NCBI RefSeq assembly: GCF_035083965.1
Contig: NC_089739.1
Location: forward strand, 7,242,001-7,306,000
Source of the DNA: Branchiostoma lanceolatum
Taxonomy: Eukaryota; Chordata; Leptocardii; Amphioxiformes; Branchiostomatidae
DNA length: 64,000 bases
Direction of reading: 5' to 3'
Positions 1-11,059 of the stretch are shown here, piece after piece. A program made the position numbers and the translations under genes. The first letter of the stretch is position 1; every line of letters begins with the position of its first letter. The notes beneath the pieces are model-generated. The model was not told where the DNA came from, ran no database searches, and saw only the letters and a program-made list of their open reading frames with translations.

Positions 1-1395
1 CGATTGAAGTTAGTCTCTAGGGTAAAGTGTCTTTGTGTTAACCAGGCAATAGGGGGACACGGGACTCTGAACAGCCACAATAATAGTTTAAGGAAGGAGA
101 TTGTTACAATTCTCTCTTTTTAAGCTACCATTCCAAAAGCATGTAACTGACCATGTAATTTTCAGCTGTGGAACTTGTTGCTCTGCATTTAAAGGCAATT
201 TTAAATAGTGCTGCTAACAGAAATTATTGTACAGTACTAGTACTTAACCCAAAAGCATTCCTCATATAGCTATATATTTACATTTGTATAATGATGACCT
301 TTGATCCAATATGGCTGCCTTCAGAGCCCCCCTCCCCCACCTACAAGGTCATGGTGGAGGTCATATCTCTGCTCGACTACCTCACTTGGGGACGTCTGCA
401 TGATATGTGTGAAAAAAAGATGCCAGTGTTTCAGATGTGTAACGGGTAGCAGCAAACTCTGACCAAAATAAATTTTGTAATGTTTTTATCATAACCACTG
501 TGTGCTTGTGTTTTCGATTTATTAAGTTGTTTGTTAGTTGTAGTTGTAGCAGAGAAAGAAGGTTGGCGCAATACTACAATATGATTCTTCATACATACTT
601 CATCTTTTGATGACAACACGACACACACTTATAGTACTATTACATAGGTTGACACTAAAGAAAGTAATTGCAGAGGATGTTGGTCTTAAAGATGAAGAAC
701 TCCGATCTGTCATGTACGACAGGAACATGTGAAGACACTTGGGTCACTTCACCGAGGATGAACTGAACTAAGTTCATAGGTATTTCTGAAACCTGGGAAT
801 GGCCTTTGAGAAATCACAAAACCAAGTTCTGATGGTACGAGTTGTGTGATATTGCAGTGAATTAAAGCAAGGTTTGAAATAGTTTTAAATCTGTTAAGCA
901 TTATTGTTACCTATCAAAAGAAATCATTGACCTTGAAATATCACAAAAACACCCACTACGTGACATGCTGGGATAGCACTTGCTGCCCTCTAGGACTCCT
1001 CTAGATTTTCAATCTAAAATTTACTAGTATGAGTGGGAAGAAGCAAAGTTTTACTTAATGTAATTCGTACATCAAATTTTCTTATTTTTTTATCACAGAG
1101 TTTATATAACTTTGTTAATGGTTAACGGCGATTATCAGGAAAATACCGGGGGAGAGATGATGGGAAAAGAACAGGTGATGATTAGGTCAAAGGTTACATT
1201 AGTCACATCCGGAAGTGTCAAAAGTGTACCAGAGGAGTGTGCATGTACCAGCTGTTAGGAGTACGACTATCGAAATGGAAAAAGCCTGAAAAGATGAGTG
1301 ACAGTGAACCTACAATGTCCTGTACATGATATTCTTCCACCGGTGAAGCGTTCAGCAACAATCTTTTGACAGAAAAATTGATACAAACGTAGACC
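1..1395. other. intergenic and 5' region of the KCTD7-like gene
   Basis: No gene is supported here. The stretch around 650-870 reads like very decayed coding sequence on the plus strand (several stops, no family I can name). The last ~100 bases before 1396 are presumably the promoter and 5' leader of the KCTD7-like gene; no TATA box is evident. Confidence 0.5.
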
Positions 1396-3627
1396 ATGGA
1401 GAGTGAGCAGGTAATTGTTTTATTTACACTACCGAGTTGAGTAGAGTACAGTTTGGTAAGACGCCCTTCTTGCTTGTCGGGAGGGGGGTTAACACACACG
1501 GTATGATTTATGACGTGTATTTCATGAAGGTAGTCCCACCGAATCGTGTTTCACTTTTGGCGGCGAAATTTAACATATCCTTGACATTCGTTGATCAAAA
1601 GCGCCCCCTAAACGCTGTATGCGAAACGACATGAAACTGCTATGCTGACACACGGACGCTCTCTTGCGGACAAGCCGGTGTCTTGCCAGAAAGTGGATAG
1701 ACACCTTTTGACACAATGCAATACTAATACTAGCGCTGTAAAGCAACATAAGCATGACTCAAATATGATTTGGTTTGAACATGTTATATATAAACAGCCA
1801 ATACTGGTCTTGAATGCAGTAGGTCTTGAGTTCGATCCCCGACCAAGTCAAATCAAAGATTTTTATAATGGTACATACTGCAGTTTCTTCTGCTTAGTAC
1901 TGACAGCACATGAGAAAGAGTATGAAAGTTGAACTCGCACCACTTCATTGTGTTATATGTTTTGTAATACATTTACAACGTATATAGATTTATTACGGCT
2001 ATAACTTTTTGGATTTATTAGGACTTCAATCACATAATCTGTATTTTGCCTGATCCCTACCTAAATCTCTCATGACCTCAATGAAAAGTGGCCACCAGGA
2101 CGATTTGATATTTTCATGAATGAATAAAGGCTCAGACAAACATACCAGTGGACTAGCATACCTCTGATAAATAGGTAGTGCTTGCACAACTGTGTGGCCC
2201 AGGGGGCTACAGAAACGGGGATCTAGATAGGTGCCGTTCTATAACCACGTGTTTAGATGAATTTATACATAACGTGTCTGTGACTCAAATGTTAACTATT
2301 ATCATCATCATTGAAATGTTGATCACTGTCTTTTAATTTTGCTCAATGAACAGTCAGAATTTCCCGAAGTCGTCTGTCTGAATGTTGGCGGTCGTCATTT
2401 CACAACGTCCCTGTCCACTCTGCGCAGGCGCGAGGACTCCATGTTGGCCGCCATGTTTAGTGGACGTCATCACGTGGCCAAGGACAAGGTCGGAAAACCT
2501 AAACTCCAAGCAGATTTAACGTTAGAGTCCTGCTTGTGTTACGCATTTTTTTTTTTAATTTTCAACGTTCTTCTAATGGTCCGCGTTTTCATCTCTTCCC
2601 CGAACGTCTGCTTGGAAATTGGAAAGACTACCTCTTTACCGTTTTTACAAGTCAGTATTGCAGTCATAATCTGTCATATAAAGATCGTAGATGAAAATTT
2701 GAAGACTACAGGACAAAGCAAAGAAATACATTGTCATCCCAGTGCACCGTTTTGAGCACTTAAACAAAAAGAGACGTTTTTGAAGATCTTTACTGCTCAA
2801 GATTGCTGCGTCAAAACCTCTCTTTCATTGAATACCAATAACACGACAGAGTGTTGTTCAAGTAATCAAACCTGTTTACTACAGCCAAGATCATTATACT
2901 GTTGTTTTTGTTTTTTAAATCTTAGGACGGTCGTTATTTCATCGATCGGGACGGGACAAACTTCGGCCACATCCTCAACTTCCTCCGTTCGGACGACCTT
3001 CCCCCTCCGGATGTAGCAGCTTCGGTGGTCTTGGAGGCCGAATTCTTCGGCATCCACGACTTAGTGGAGGAAACCTTCAATAAGATGCCAAACCTTTTCG
3101 CTCAACATGTTCTTAAGCGAGAAAGGACAAAGTATACGGATGAACACCCCAAGGTTTCAGAAATGATGCGAGCAATAGCGTCAAAGGCACGACAAAGGAT
3201 TGAAGAATCGTGTTCCAAACGAGCGTTCGCGACTTTCCGGAAGAAGTCGACCTTGAGTGAGGTAGTCGTCTTGGTTTCAGATCCGAAAAGTTCCGAGATA
3301 CCGTCTGAAGTCCTGGATAAAAAGAGTCACGACTGTGTGGCGGAAAAGGCGTGCGACTTGACGTTTTCACGTGCTGACGTTGGAAACGTCGACATGTTCC
3401 GTCACTACGTTCTGACCGAGTTTTCCCGAGTCGAGCACGTCGGGCTTCCTCGGCAATGTTCGTACAAAGTGTGCTTCGGGTCCGAGTGTTTCGATATCGT
3501 TTCTCCCAGAAGTCTGTTCGGCCCGCGGTGGATGACTCCACAGGAACACGAGGAGCAATGCGCATGCGCCACGAGGGATATCCGCTGTTGGGCAACTTTG
3601 ATGACGTTCAGATTTAATTGGGACTAA
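1396..3627 (+). CDS. KCTD7: KCTD7/KCTD14-like BTB (T1) domain protein
   Basis: Three-exon model: 1396-1410 (ATG plus four codons, MESEQ), 2354-2488 and 2926-3627, all introns in phase 0, giving 283 residues. Vertebrate KCTD7 is about 289. The BTB/T1 fold runs from residue ~9 to ~105 and shows the KCTD7 signature pieces CLNVGGRHFTTSLSTLR, EDSMLAAMFSGRH, DGRYFIDRDGTNFGHILNFL. Family members form oligomeric substrate adaptors for Cullin-3 ligases; KCTD7 itself is linked to neuronal excitability. The C-terminal half is more diverged than the BTB. The reading frame that contains exon 2 has no ATG downstream of its upstream stop at 2312. The acceptor at 2353 and the donor after 1410 fit both phase and residue context, which is why I place the start at 1396. 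Splices not seen in transcripts are inference; the KCTD7/14 assignment is firm at family level. Confidence 0.85.
1411..2353 (+). other. intron 1 of the KCTD7-like gene
   Basis: Runs from donor GTAATT to an acceptor ending in AACAG. It holds no supported gene. A short stretch near 1825-1850 resembles a tRNA B box, but no A box could be placed. Confidence 0.55.
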
Positions 3628-3651
3628 TGATAACAATACATTCCATATTTA

Positions 3652-4048
3652 GCCATGTTGATTTGATTATATGGATGGCATCCGCTCGCAAATCAATTTT
3701 CGTCCGTTTCGGACCACACTGTAAATCGTACAAATGGTCACAAAGCAGCTGCAAAACGAGCAAAAGAAAGCCGTGATTTTTTTTCATATATCTTTCGGAG
3801 AATGGATACTAATATTGTTGAATGACAAGGTCAATTCCAAAGTCAAAGAAGATATGAAAGAACAAAAATAAAAAATGTATCATTTGGTATACCATATACT
3901 CTGTATGTTTGTTCAACCTTCCTGACCACGTAGACTTCGTATGAAGGGAACATGTGTTTTTTTTGCCAAAATGTTTTTTTACTGGCAAGCTTGCATCAGT
4001 TTTGGGGTTCCCAGAGGATGTCATCCATATAACCAAATCAACATGGCC
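3652..4048. mobile_element. MITE-like element, family 1, copy 1
   Basis: The ends are inverted repeats of about 33 bp: GCCATGTTGATTTGATTATA at the left and its reverse complement at 4015-4048. The interior is AT-rich and non-coding. The same ends and parts of the interior occur at 40960-41221 in a PABPC1 intron, and a diverged interior copy follows directly at 4062-4400. This is a non-autonomous DNA transposon; I cannot assign a superfamily because no clear target duplication is visible. Confidence 0.8.
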
Positions 4049-4061
4049 TAAGTGTACTGAC

Positions 4062-4400
4062 AAGGTGGAACCACACTGTAAATTGTACGAAGCAGCTCCA
4101 AAATGAGCAAATCAAATATATGCCTTAGATTGCAAAAAAAAAAAAAAATCGGAAACGGGTACTAGTGTGGTAGAAATGACGAAAGTTAATTCCGAGAGTC
4201 AAAGAAGAATACGTGAAATAACAAAATTGAAAAGATCTATTGCTCGGTATACCATACTACAGGCATACTCTTTGTGTTTAGTCATTTCGTCAACCTTCCT
4301 GCCCACTTAGATTTCATGAAGGCAGCTTTATTTTGGCCAAACTTTTTTTTCCCACGCTCGCATCATCAGTTTTGATGTACCCCGAGGATGTTATCCAATA
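4062..4400. mobile_element. MITE-like element, family 1, diverged adjacent copy
   Basis: This stretch aligns in the same orientation with the interior of the copy at 3652-4048. Both contain GGAACCACACTGTAAAT-like, CAAAATGAGCAAA-like, GGTATACCATA and GAGGATGTYATCCA motifs in the same order. Its terminal inverted repeats are degraded. It may be a nested or tandem duplicate. Confidence 0.6.
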
Positions 4401-4744
4401 AACGTGACCTCATCATCACCATCGGCTCCTCCTCTTACGAGGCGTAAAAAGTGAAGTTTGCTCTCCAGAACTTCGTTCATTGCAGAGAGCTCGAGGAGTT
4501 CTTGTTCTTCTAAGTAAGTTTCTGTTTCTATAAGTTTCTTGAGTATTGTGATTAGTCGACCAACTGTTTGTGCCCGGGTTCCATAGAAGTAACCTAATGT
4601 ATATTAAAGATTGCGGAAGGACTCTTTGTGGGAGAATGGCCGGCCGGATACAGGAGTGCACCTTTCTATCACACTTACAACCATTCGCTCTTGAAATAAA
4701 GACAAAGATTGAAATCGCGATCGTGACGTACTTTGCAGTAAGAT

Positions 4745-4750
4745 TTTTAT
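4745..4750 (-). terminator. candidate polyadenylation signal for the minus-strand secreted-protein gene
   Basis: AATAAA on the minus strand, about 165 nt downstream of the stop codon at 4914-4916. Confidence 0.5.
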
Positions 4751-4913
4751 TTCATCATTGGAAACAACTATACATAAGCACACCGTGTAAACATCTAAAC
4801 CGACTGTGTTACTTTAGAAACGGGCGTGCGGGAGAGGAGGCCAAACTACGTATACTTTGGGGCAAGGACTTCAAGGATATAACACCCTTGTTTGGAGCGT
4901 GTATAGAAGCGCA

Positions 4914-6221
4914 TTAGGTAGATGGGACCTGCTGCGGCACCACTACTGGAGTGTCGTCGGCCGGGGGGCCCGTGGGGCCTTCGTCTTCCCCACCGGCGTC
5001 CGGACTGTCATCCCCACCAGCGTCCGGACTGTCATCCCCACCGGCGTCCGGACTGTCATCCCCACCGGCGTCCGGACTGTCATCCCCACCGGCGTCCGGA
5101 CTGTCATCCCCACCGGCATCCGGACCGTCTTCCCCAGCGGAACCCGGGCGGTCTTCTGCATCACTGGCAGAACCTTCACGTGGATAGAATGGTCAGTGAG
5201 TGCACAAGTATAACTTCCAACAATCTCAACAGCCCTTTTATCGATATCACTGCGCTATTCTAATATAAAAGCCACCGCAAAGTGTTTCAACGTACACAAT
5301 TTCAGGTTAGGGTCATCATGATCCACATGGTGCGTTACATACGAGACGACATGTCCTCGCAATAACAAATTTCCTTGCGTAGAATATCGATATGTAATTG
5401 ATAAATTCATACTAGTATTTTGATGTGGTTAGACAAACCTTGTATAGACGGGAACATTTTCCGTTCCCACATGCACAGAGAAGCACAGCACTTTTGCTAA
5501 AAAGCCAACAATCCGGTCAATTTAATTAAGGGCAACAAAAGACATAAATTGTGACAGCTTTAGACATGTGGAAGATCTCAATGAAATTTCATGTCTAATC
5601 TGTTGCCGATTCTAGATATCTTTTTGAATTTGCATGGACTACAAGAACATGATAAGCATGTCGCTTTCCGTACATGCAGTCTATGCTGTTCTGTCAGGCG
5701 AAGTCTAGCTTTAACTAGCCTCCTTTGTAGGCCTTCTATGCGTTTATTTTTCAGGGGAGAGCGCTTAGATTCGCGATTTTCAACATATCGAGGCCAGGTT
5801 CTTTTGCTGAAGAGATCGTTTTCGCCTTCTAGGGCGGCAAAACGATTTAAAAAATTAGAAGAACCTGGCCCCTATATGTTGAAAATCGCGAATCAGAGCT
5901 CCTCCCACAAAAAATAATAAACGCCGGCGCCGCCTGGAAGGCCTGTAAAGGAGGCTAGCCTTTACCTGGTCCCCTCCCCTCGCCACTCTCGGCACTCTGC
6001 TCGCTCTCAGGGCTGTCTTTTTCACTGCTAGATCCGCTGCTGTCTTCTCCGCTGTTCCGATTCCCTCTGCGCGGCGGTCCTGGGCGGCGACCTTCCCTGC
6101 CCTCAGTATTTCCTCGGGGACGCTGTCTCCGACCTTTCCCGCGGCGCCCCTCGGCGTCCATAGCCAACAGCAACACCACCACAACCAGCAGGCTGACTGT
6201 GACCACACGGAACGCTCCCAT
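4914..6221 (-). CDS. small secreted protein with basic and acidic repeat halves (family A)
   Basis: Two coding exons: 6221-5966 (phase-1 donor GTAAAG) and 5173-4914 (stop TAA at 4914-4916), 171 residues. Residues 1-25 are a strong signal peptide (MGAFRVVTVSLLVVVVLLLA...). A stretch rich in Arg/Gly follows (GRRGKGRRQRPRG), then a Ser/Glu stretch. Exon 2 encodes about five 8-residue acidic units (DDSPDAGG) and a short unique tail ending in VPQQVPST. Exon 1 ends with one base of a codon and exon 2 supplies two, so the frame closes on Gly. The leader before the ATG and the signal peptide resemble those of the plus-strand gene at 9649 (MGPLRVATVVLVLVVLLAME), so the two are paralogues arranged divergently. 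I recognise no known family. A charge-segregated secreted protein could serve in mucus, matrix or defence, but no function is shown by the sequence. Confidence 0.7.
4987..5150 (-). repeat. 24-bp coding minisatellite
   Basis: Six to seven near-identical 24-bp units (plus-strand core GTCCGGACTGTCATCCCCAC). On the minus strand each encodes AGGDDSPD. All six frames are open across it, which creates several spurious ORFs. Confidence 0.9.
5716..5957. mobile_element. MITE with ~95-bp inverted ends (family 2), hAT-like
   Basis: Left arm starts TAGCCTCCTTTGTAGGCCTT; the right arm is its inverted counterpart ending at 5957. Both arms contain GATTCGCGATTTTCAACATA and GGCCAGGTTCTT. The flanking octamers (GCTTTAAC and GCCTTTAC) match at six of eight positions, compatible with an aged 8-bp target duplication. 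The element lies in the intron of the minus-strand secreted-protein gene and ends only six bases from its splice donor. A related solo arm lies at 59285-59371. Confidence 0.8.
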
Positions 6222-6499
6222 TGTGTCTAGATCTCAGTGTTGTCAATCTACTAAACAAGAAGACATATAATAGTCGTTATTACTTGTGACTTGATGAGGT
6301 CGCCTCCACTGTATGTCGAGTGACCGCGTCATGGTTGGCACTAGATAATGCACTGATTTCTAATCATGAATCATGAAAGTAGGTACGAATGTCAGAACCA
6401 AATGCCAATTTTAAGACTCAAGACGACTTGTTTTTAGAGGTAGTTTACCGTAGTTAGCTTTGGTCCGCTCCCGAATATAGATACCAACAACGGAGTGAT

Positions 6500-6557
6500 A
6501 CATGTATATATATATATATATTGTATATACATATACATATATGTACATATACATATT
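6500..6557. repeat. TA/TATATG-rich microsatellite
   Basis: Alternating TA followed by TATACATATACATA-type repeats, inside the 5'-leader intron of the minus-strand secreted-protein gene. Confidence 0.85.
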
Positions 6558-6795
6558 GATGGTGTCTGAAATTCCTTGCTAAGTTACATTAAATGCAAAC
6601 ACTACAACAGCTATCGGTGAAATTAGAAATATAGTATGGTAACGTTACGTTACAGACTGTTCTAAAATACGAATAAGTCAAATATAAACCTAGAATAGCG
6701 TAGGATAATCTTAGCTATGTGCTGCTTGCAACATTTCAAAAATATATTTATATGGGTAATAATGGTTACTAACCGAAAAGCATAGCATAAGTTAC

Positions 6796-6877
6796 CTTGT
6801 ATGAACAGAGTTGTCGTCTTCTCTTCTTGAGTATCGGCGCGCTTCTAACGCCCGTGACTAGATCACATTATTTATAC
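6796..6877 (-). promoter_or_regulatory. TATA box and non-coding first exon of the minus-strand secreted-protein gene
   Basis: On the minus strand GTATAAATA lies at 6877-6869. About 75 nt downstream a donor ACAAG|GTAACT marks the end of a leader exon at 6796. The next acceptor (TCTTCTTGTTTAG) precedes the coding exon by ~30 nt. This makes a compact TATA promoter plus one 5'-UTR intron. Confidence 0.6.
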
Positions 6878-6879
6878 GC

Positions 6880-8552
6880 CTGGTAGACAATAGGAGACGT
6901 CTCAGGCAGGTGCACAATATATCACCGGTCGATGATAGGTACCGGTACCTATTGTCGCCGATATCTCTGCTCGGTACGGGGTGGCACCGACTTGATTGAC
7001 CAGCGCCACTTACTTACACTACAACTCTTTTAGACGTGGCTGGCGTCACGTAGACCATGGGGTAGATTAACTCTTTTTATCATAATGTCTGTTTGTTAGT
7101 TGTACCGCAGACCCGGAAAACCACCTTGTGGCGTAACACACCAGGTTTGTACTGAAGAGCACAAGCTGCATATCCGGACAGATTTATTTGATCCCTACTC
7201 TTTTCGATAAGTGTGGTGGGTTCTTTTACGTGGCTCGCGATGTGGCTTTCCTCCAACACGAACAAACAATACTTAGAAGGAAAACTGTCGATTGTTGGCA
7301 AAGCAAGGCGGTTCAACTTCACTGATGTCAGTGATGAGGCAAAACGAGTTCCTATGAATATAGATTTGTAATCCCGGCCAGTATAGACCTCTTCATTGTG
7401 ATACTTCATCATCAAATGTAAGGCTATTCCATGAAAACCTTGACGATCCTTTTTAATTCGTTTAAGTAATAACTTTTAAGCCACGACATGAAAGCGTAGA
7501 ATTTACTCAGGTAGGTCGAGTAAGGATTACTTATTTGATGCTTCAGGAAAGCACTACAAGACTTTCCTGGGCTTTACTGCAACCATACAGGCGAACCAAC
7601 ACAAATGTGCTACACCAGATTGACCTGGGATCTATCGCTGCCAGCAAATCCCCCCATTTTGATGAGAGATCCCTGTCCATGTAACTCCAGGTGTTACTTG
7701 TATTTATACCTGATTACGACGAGTCCCACAATATTCTGTGATAATCCTCCTACGTGTAACGTTTCAATAAGCCGGATTCACTGATGCCGATATAACCTGG
7801 ATACCATTCTCCTCCGGTCGGCTTAGGAGTGTTTACCCGCCCAGTCTGCTCAGCACAGGCCTGTTTATGTCAGCCTATCTTTCTAGCAGGCCTTTCGAGT
7901 TGTCGCCACCTAGGCCAGGGAGTGAGCTAATTGATATCAAGCCCGTAAAACCACCCACGTGTCCCTAATCTGCCTGGGCGGGCGGGCATCCCTTCCAGTA
8001 CCGTAGAGATACCGGGGAGCTCCCGATGGCACGGTTACCAGACAAATACCGATACATCCATACAGTAGAACTATACTGGTGACATTTATTGATTAACTTG
8101 AGCAACCGTTACCTGGTATCTATTGTCACTGATAAAGCCGCCTTGCGTGCAGTGGATTTTATTTCATGGATTGATCTATCATTAATGATTAAATGTTATC
8201 TATTGAGAACATTGTCTCCCTTTTAGCAGAAGATTTCCTAATACAGTATATACGCAAGGCTTGCAAGAGTTTAAATCCTTGAGAGGATACGTGGACAACT
8301 TGGCGAAAGCCTCCGCTTTCCGAGGGTCGTCAAACATCGATTAGGCTCATATTACGTAAAGTACTTCGCCCATAACTCAAAAAAATCTTTCTTTCTGCCC
8401 AACAACACCCTTTGTTGCCATGGCAACGGGCAAAATACGTTTTGTATGCGATTTTCCAGATCAGTGAAGTGTTGAAGGCCGTCCTTGGTACGATAAGTAC
8501 TGTCTCTGTCTGGTCGGTGAAGGCCGTGTTCAGTACTCGTACAATAGGCTGG
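6880..8552. other. intergenic region between the divergent secreted-protein genes
   Basis: I see no gene. There is a short GGTACCGGTACC palindrome near 6938. Longer open frames (for example 7080-7415 on the minus strand) have no recognisable content. Confidence 0.5.
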
Positions 8553-8735
8553 TCTCTACCAGACTAACTACGCCGGCTATAGGGAGAATATTTGCCAGGG
8601 TTTCACTTGCAGGCTCCTAGGATAGCAGATAGGATCATCTCTCCGTAGCCGACTCCTTTAGCATACTATTCACTCTATTTGGCCAATTTCTACTATTTTC
8701 CCAGCGATCTGCGAGGCCTGGTAGAGGCTAACAAT
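8553..8735. mobile_element. MITE-like element, family 3, copy 1
   Basis: Short inverted ends (CTGGTCTCTACCAGACTAA at the left, CCTGGTAGAGGCTAAC at the right). The stretch 8638-8735 recurs in inverted orientation at 10852-10905 and in direct orientation at 10912-10955, which defines a dispersed family. Confidence 0.6.
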
Positions 8736-9026
8736 AGGTACTGTCCCCGCCTGGTACGGCCTAATGTAACAGCGCATCGCACGTCAGTCTTGAGTTACGA
8801 ACTATAGAGACGACGTCACTTGTTTTTGAGGCTAGGTGGCAGGCACCAATAGGAACGCCCTTCATCGGCGCACTGCAACGTGTGTAGAAAAACCGGTTTG
8901 TACCGTCCCAGCCACACTTTTCTTCTAGTTTTTGCGAAGGAAGGTCGGTACCTGTCAATCTCTTCTATCCAACGTCTTAGCGAGTTGCTTCCCCAAACCC
9001 TACAACGCAGGTGAGTGCGTCACCAT

Positions 9027-9033
9027 TATAAAA
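9027..9033 (+). promoter_or_regulatory. candidate TATA box of the plus-strand secreted-protein gene
   Basis: TATAAAA lies 620 nt upstream of the coding exon, whose acceptor (TTCTTCTTCGCAG, 9621-9633) implies a leader intron. An alternative leader exon ending at 9010 has a good donor (CGCAG|GTGAGT), in which case this TATA would be intronic. The choice is undecided. Confidence 0.35.
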
Positions 9034-9648
9034 CCAAAGGTAAAACTAGCCAAGGTGGAAAAGACAACCCCCATGCAGTGATTATTCTTTAAAAGTTACT
9101 GACTTCTTCATACTTCGAAATTCGACATTTTCACCGTTTTAGAACGCCTGCTAAAAGTTTAAACATAGCAATAGTAATCCACCTCTCTCAAATGTTGTGA
9201 AAATGTTTCAAAACATCTGCTATGCACATTTTCGGTCACTGTTGCAAGTCTTGTCTAGTGGGCGGGACCAAAAGACGGGGTCATGCCTTGTTAGGTACCA
9301 AGGATATTCTAAAACTACGGTTTAGAATCTGATTTTCATGTGTTTTTGTAGCCATATATCTGAACAGCTAGTCATAGAAATAATTGTGTTGTGACAGTTG
9401 CTAAGTATTCACCTTGTAAGATTTGACGATTAAATATGATATACATAATTTGATATCTTAAAATCAGCACATTGTCTATATTGTTTAACATTGGCTCACT
9501 TAAGTTACACCAACGTTAACGTACATATGCACTTCTAGACTTGCATCCAGTGTTCATGCTACAAATTGAAAAATATACGTTCATTTGTGATCGTCTTGGG
9601 TTATTCTTAAACCTGATGACTTCTTCTTCGCAGGTAGTTGACAAGAAG

Positions 9649-10029
9649 ATGGGACCGCTCCGTGTAGCAACCGTTGTACTGGTTTTGGTGGTGCTGTTGG
9701 CCATGGAAACCGACGCACGCAAGCCGGGACGTCATGGGAATCATCCCCGAGCACCCAGAAGCTCCGGGTCCGACAGCAACAGCGAAAGCAGCAACTCTGA
9801 AAGCGCTGAAAGCTTCAGGTCCAAAAGATCGGTCTCGGGCGAAAGCTCAGCAAGTGGAGGAAGCTCGAGCTCCAGTGACGGGAGCTCCAGTGACGGGAGC
9901 TCCAGTGACGGGAGCTCCAGTGACGGGAGCTCCAGTGGCGGGAGCTCCAGTGGCGGGAGCTCCAGTGGTGGAAGCTCGAGCTCCAGTGGCGGGAGCTCCA
10001 GTGACGGAAGCACCACCGTGCACCCATAG
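9649..10029 (+). CDS. small secreted Ser/Gly/Asp-repeat protein (family B)
   Basis: The ATG at 9649 follows a 15-nt leader after a splice acceptor. The open frame gives 126 residues to the TAG at 10027. Residues 1-23 form a signal peptide closely resembling the one encoded at 6221 on the minus strand. Next come a basic segment (KPGRHGNHPRAPR), a Ser/Asn/Glu stretch, a furin-type site (RSKR at about residues 60-63) and 5-residue repeats (SSDGS / SSGGS). The true 3' end is unsure. A good acceptor before 10406 opens a frame reading DGEPVGEDIRK then stop, which would join to a phase-1 donor, the same phase as in the minus-strand paralogue. No known family is recognised; the protein is probably extracellular. 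Confidence 0.65.
   Translation: MGPLRVATVVLVLVVLLAMETDARKPGRHGNHPRAPRSSGSDSNSESSNSESAESFRSKRSVSGESSASGGSSSSSDGSSSDGSSSDGSSSDGSSSGGSSSGGSSSGGSSSSSGGSSSDGSTTVHP
9877..10010 (+). repeat. 15-bp coding minisatellite
   Basis: Tandem GGGAGCTCCAGTGAC units with GAC/GGC variation encode SSDGS or SSGGS. The reverse strand gives spurious Leu/Pro-rich frames. Confidence 0.9.
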
Positions 10030-10519
10030 CTTAAGCCAAGGTACAGCCTACATTTTAAGCCCTTTTATCGATCACAAGTTTAACATTGAGATCTCACAAC
10101 CATATTGTCTGTGAAAGTAAAAAAAAACAGTGCTATGTATAGTATGTTTGGCGGGCGGCTTGTCAGATAAAGAATTTCAGCGTTTGCAGGTAAGACGGTG
10201 GCTTCTATGAAAGGATTGATGACCAGAGTTTGTATCCATACTATCAGGGATCATATCCTACATCTTAGCACAGCAAGGACATCTCAACCTCTATTCTACC
10301 TGAATTTCTTACTGCGAGGGTCACCCGTAATATTCTGAATAATCATGACGAGTGAAAACTTGACGCTTACTGTACTCTCTTATTGTTCTTTCTATTCATG
10401 TTCAGCTGATGGCGAGCCTGTGGGTGAAGACATACGCAAGTAACCATGGCGACGAAGGCAACAGTAACCATGGCGACAAAACCATCAATAGTGACGTAGA
10501 CAAGGAGCCTTTCATATCC

Positions 10520-10530
10520 AATAAAATAAA
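10520..10530 (+). terminator. overlapping polyadenylation signals
   Basis: Two AATAAA hexamers overlap, about 490 nt after the TAG at 10029 and ~75 nt after the alternative stop near 10440. This supports the end of the plus-strand secreted-protein transcript. Confidence 0.55.
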
Positions 10531-10809
10531 GCCTCCTTCAAGACTTTGGACTTATACATAATAGATTACTTATACATAATAGATTTATGAAATGAAACCG
10601 TTTCACTCGTAGTGCTGAGTCATTGTGAAAGCGATACTGCATGATGGCATTTATCCAATGTCTTACATATTGAGGAGAAATAAAAAAGAGTCTTGCCAAC
10701 TCGTAAAACGTCGGAAATTGTCTTTATTTCATGAACAATAGTTTGTAGAACGGGAAGAGGTAAGTAGCCGGAGTCGTCTGTGCCATAAAATAGTCTGGCT
10801 GCTAAACAG

Positions 10810-10955
10810 ATAGCCTCTACCAGCCTCCGGGGACCGCGGAAAAAAGAGTCGAAATTGGCCAAATAGAGTGAACAGTATGCTACGGGAGTCGGCTACAGAG
10901 AGAGGGACAATATTTCTACTATTTTCCAAGATCCACGGAGCATGGTAGAGGCTGC
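10810..10955. mobile_element. MITE-like element, family 3, copy 2
   Basis: Inverted ends TAGCCTCTACCAGCCTCCGG and, at 10944-10953, GTAGAGGCT. The interior shares ATTGGCCAAATAGAGTGAAC (inverted) with the copy at 8553-8735. No coding capacity. Confidence 0.6.
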
Positions 10956-11059
10956 TTAACGGATGTAAGGATTCAGTTATTTCTTTACTTTGAAAAAAGT
11001 TGGGTGGCCCCTTCTGATTAAACGTTACTTGCATATTGTGCCAGATGAATAATAGAAAG

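Noticed and set aside
650-870. Decayed coding sequence upstream of the KCTD gene
   Set aside because: Similarity to any family could not be recognised, and stops occur in all frames.
1825-1850. tRNA gene or tRNA-derived SINE
   Set aside because: GAGTTCGATCCCCGACC resembles a B box, but no A box or cloverleaf could be built.
2489-2755. Continuation of the BTB frame past 2488
   Set aside because: The sequence after AAG|GTCGG loses KCTD similarity, which resumes exactly at 2926; it is intron.
4943-5263. Several open frames on both strands over the 24-bp repeat
   Set aside because: A 24-bp repeat without stops opens all frames. Only the minus frame AGGDDSPD joins in phase to a signal-peptide exon.
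9741-10114. Leu/Pro-, Trp/Ser- and Ala/Pro-rich frames over the 15-bp repeat
   Set aside because: Shadows of the SSDGS frame, which alone has a signal peptide.
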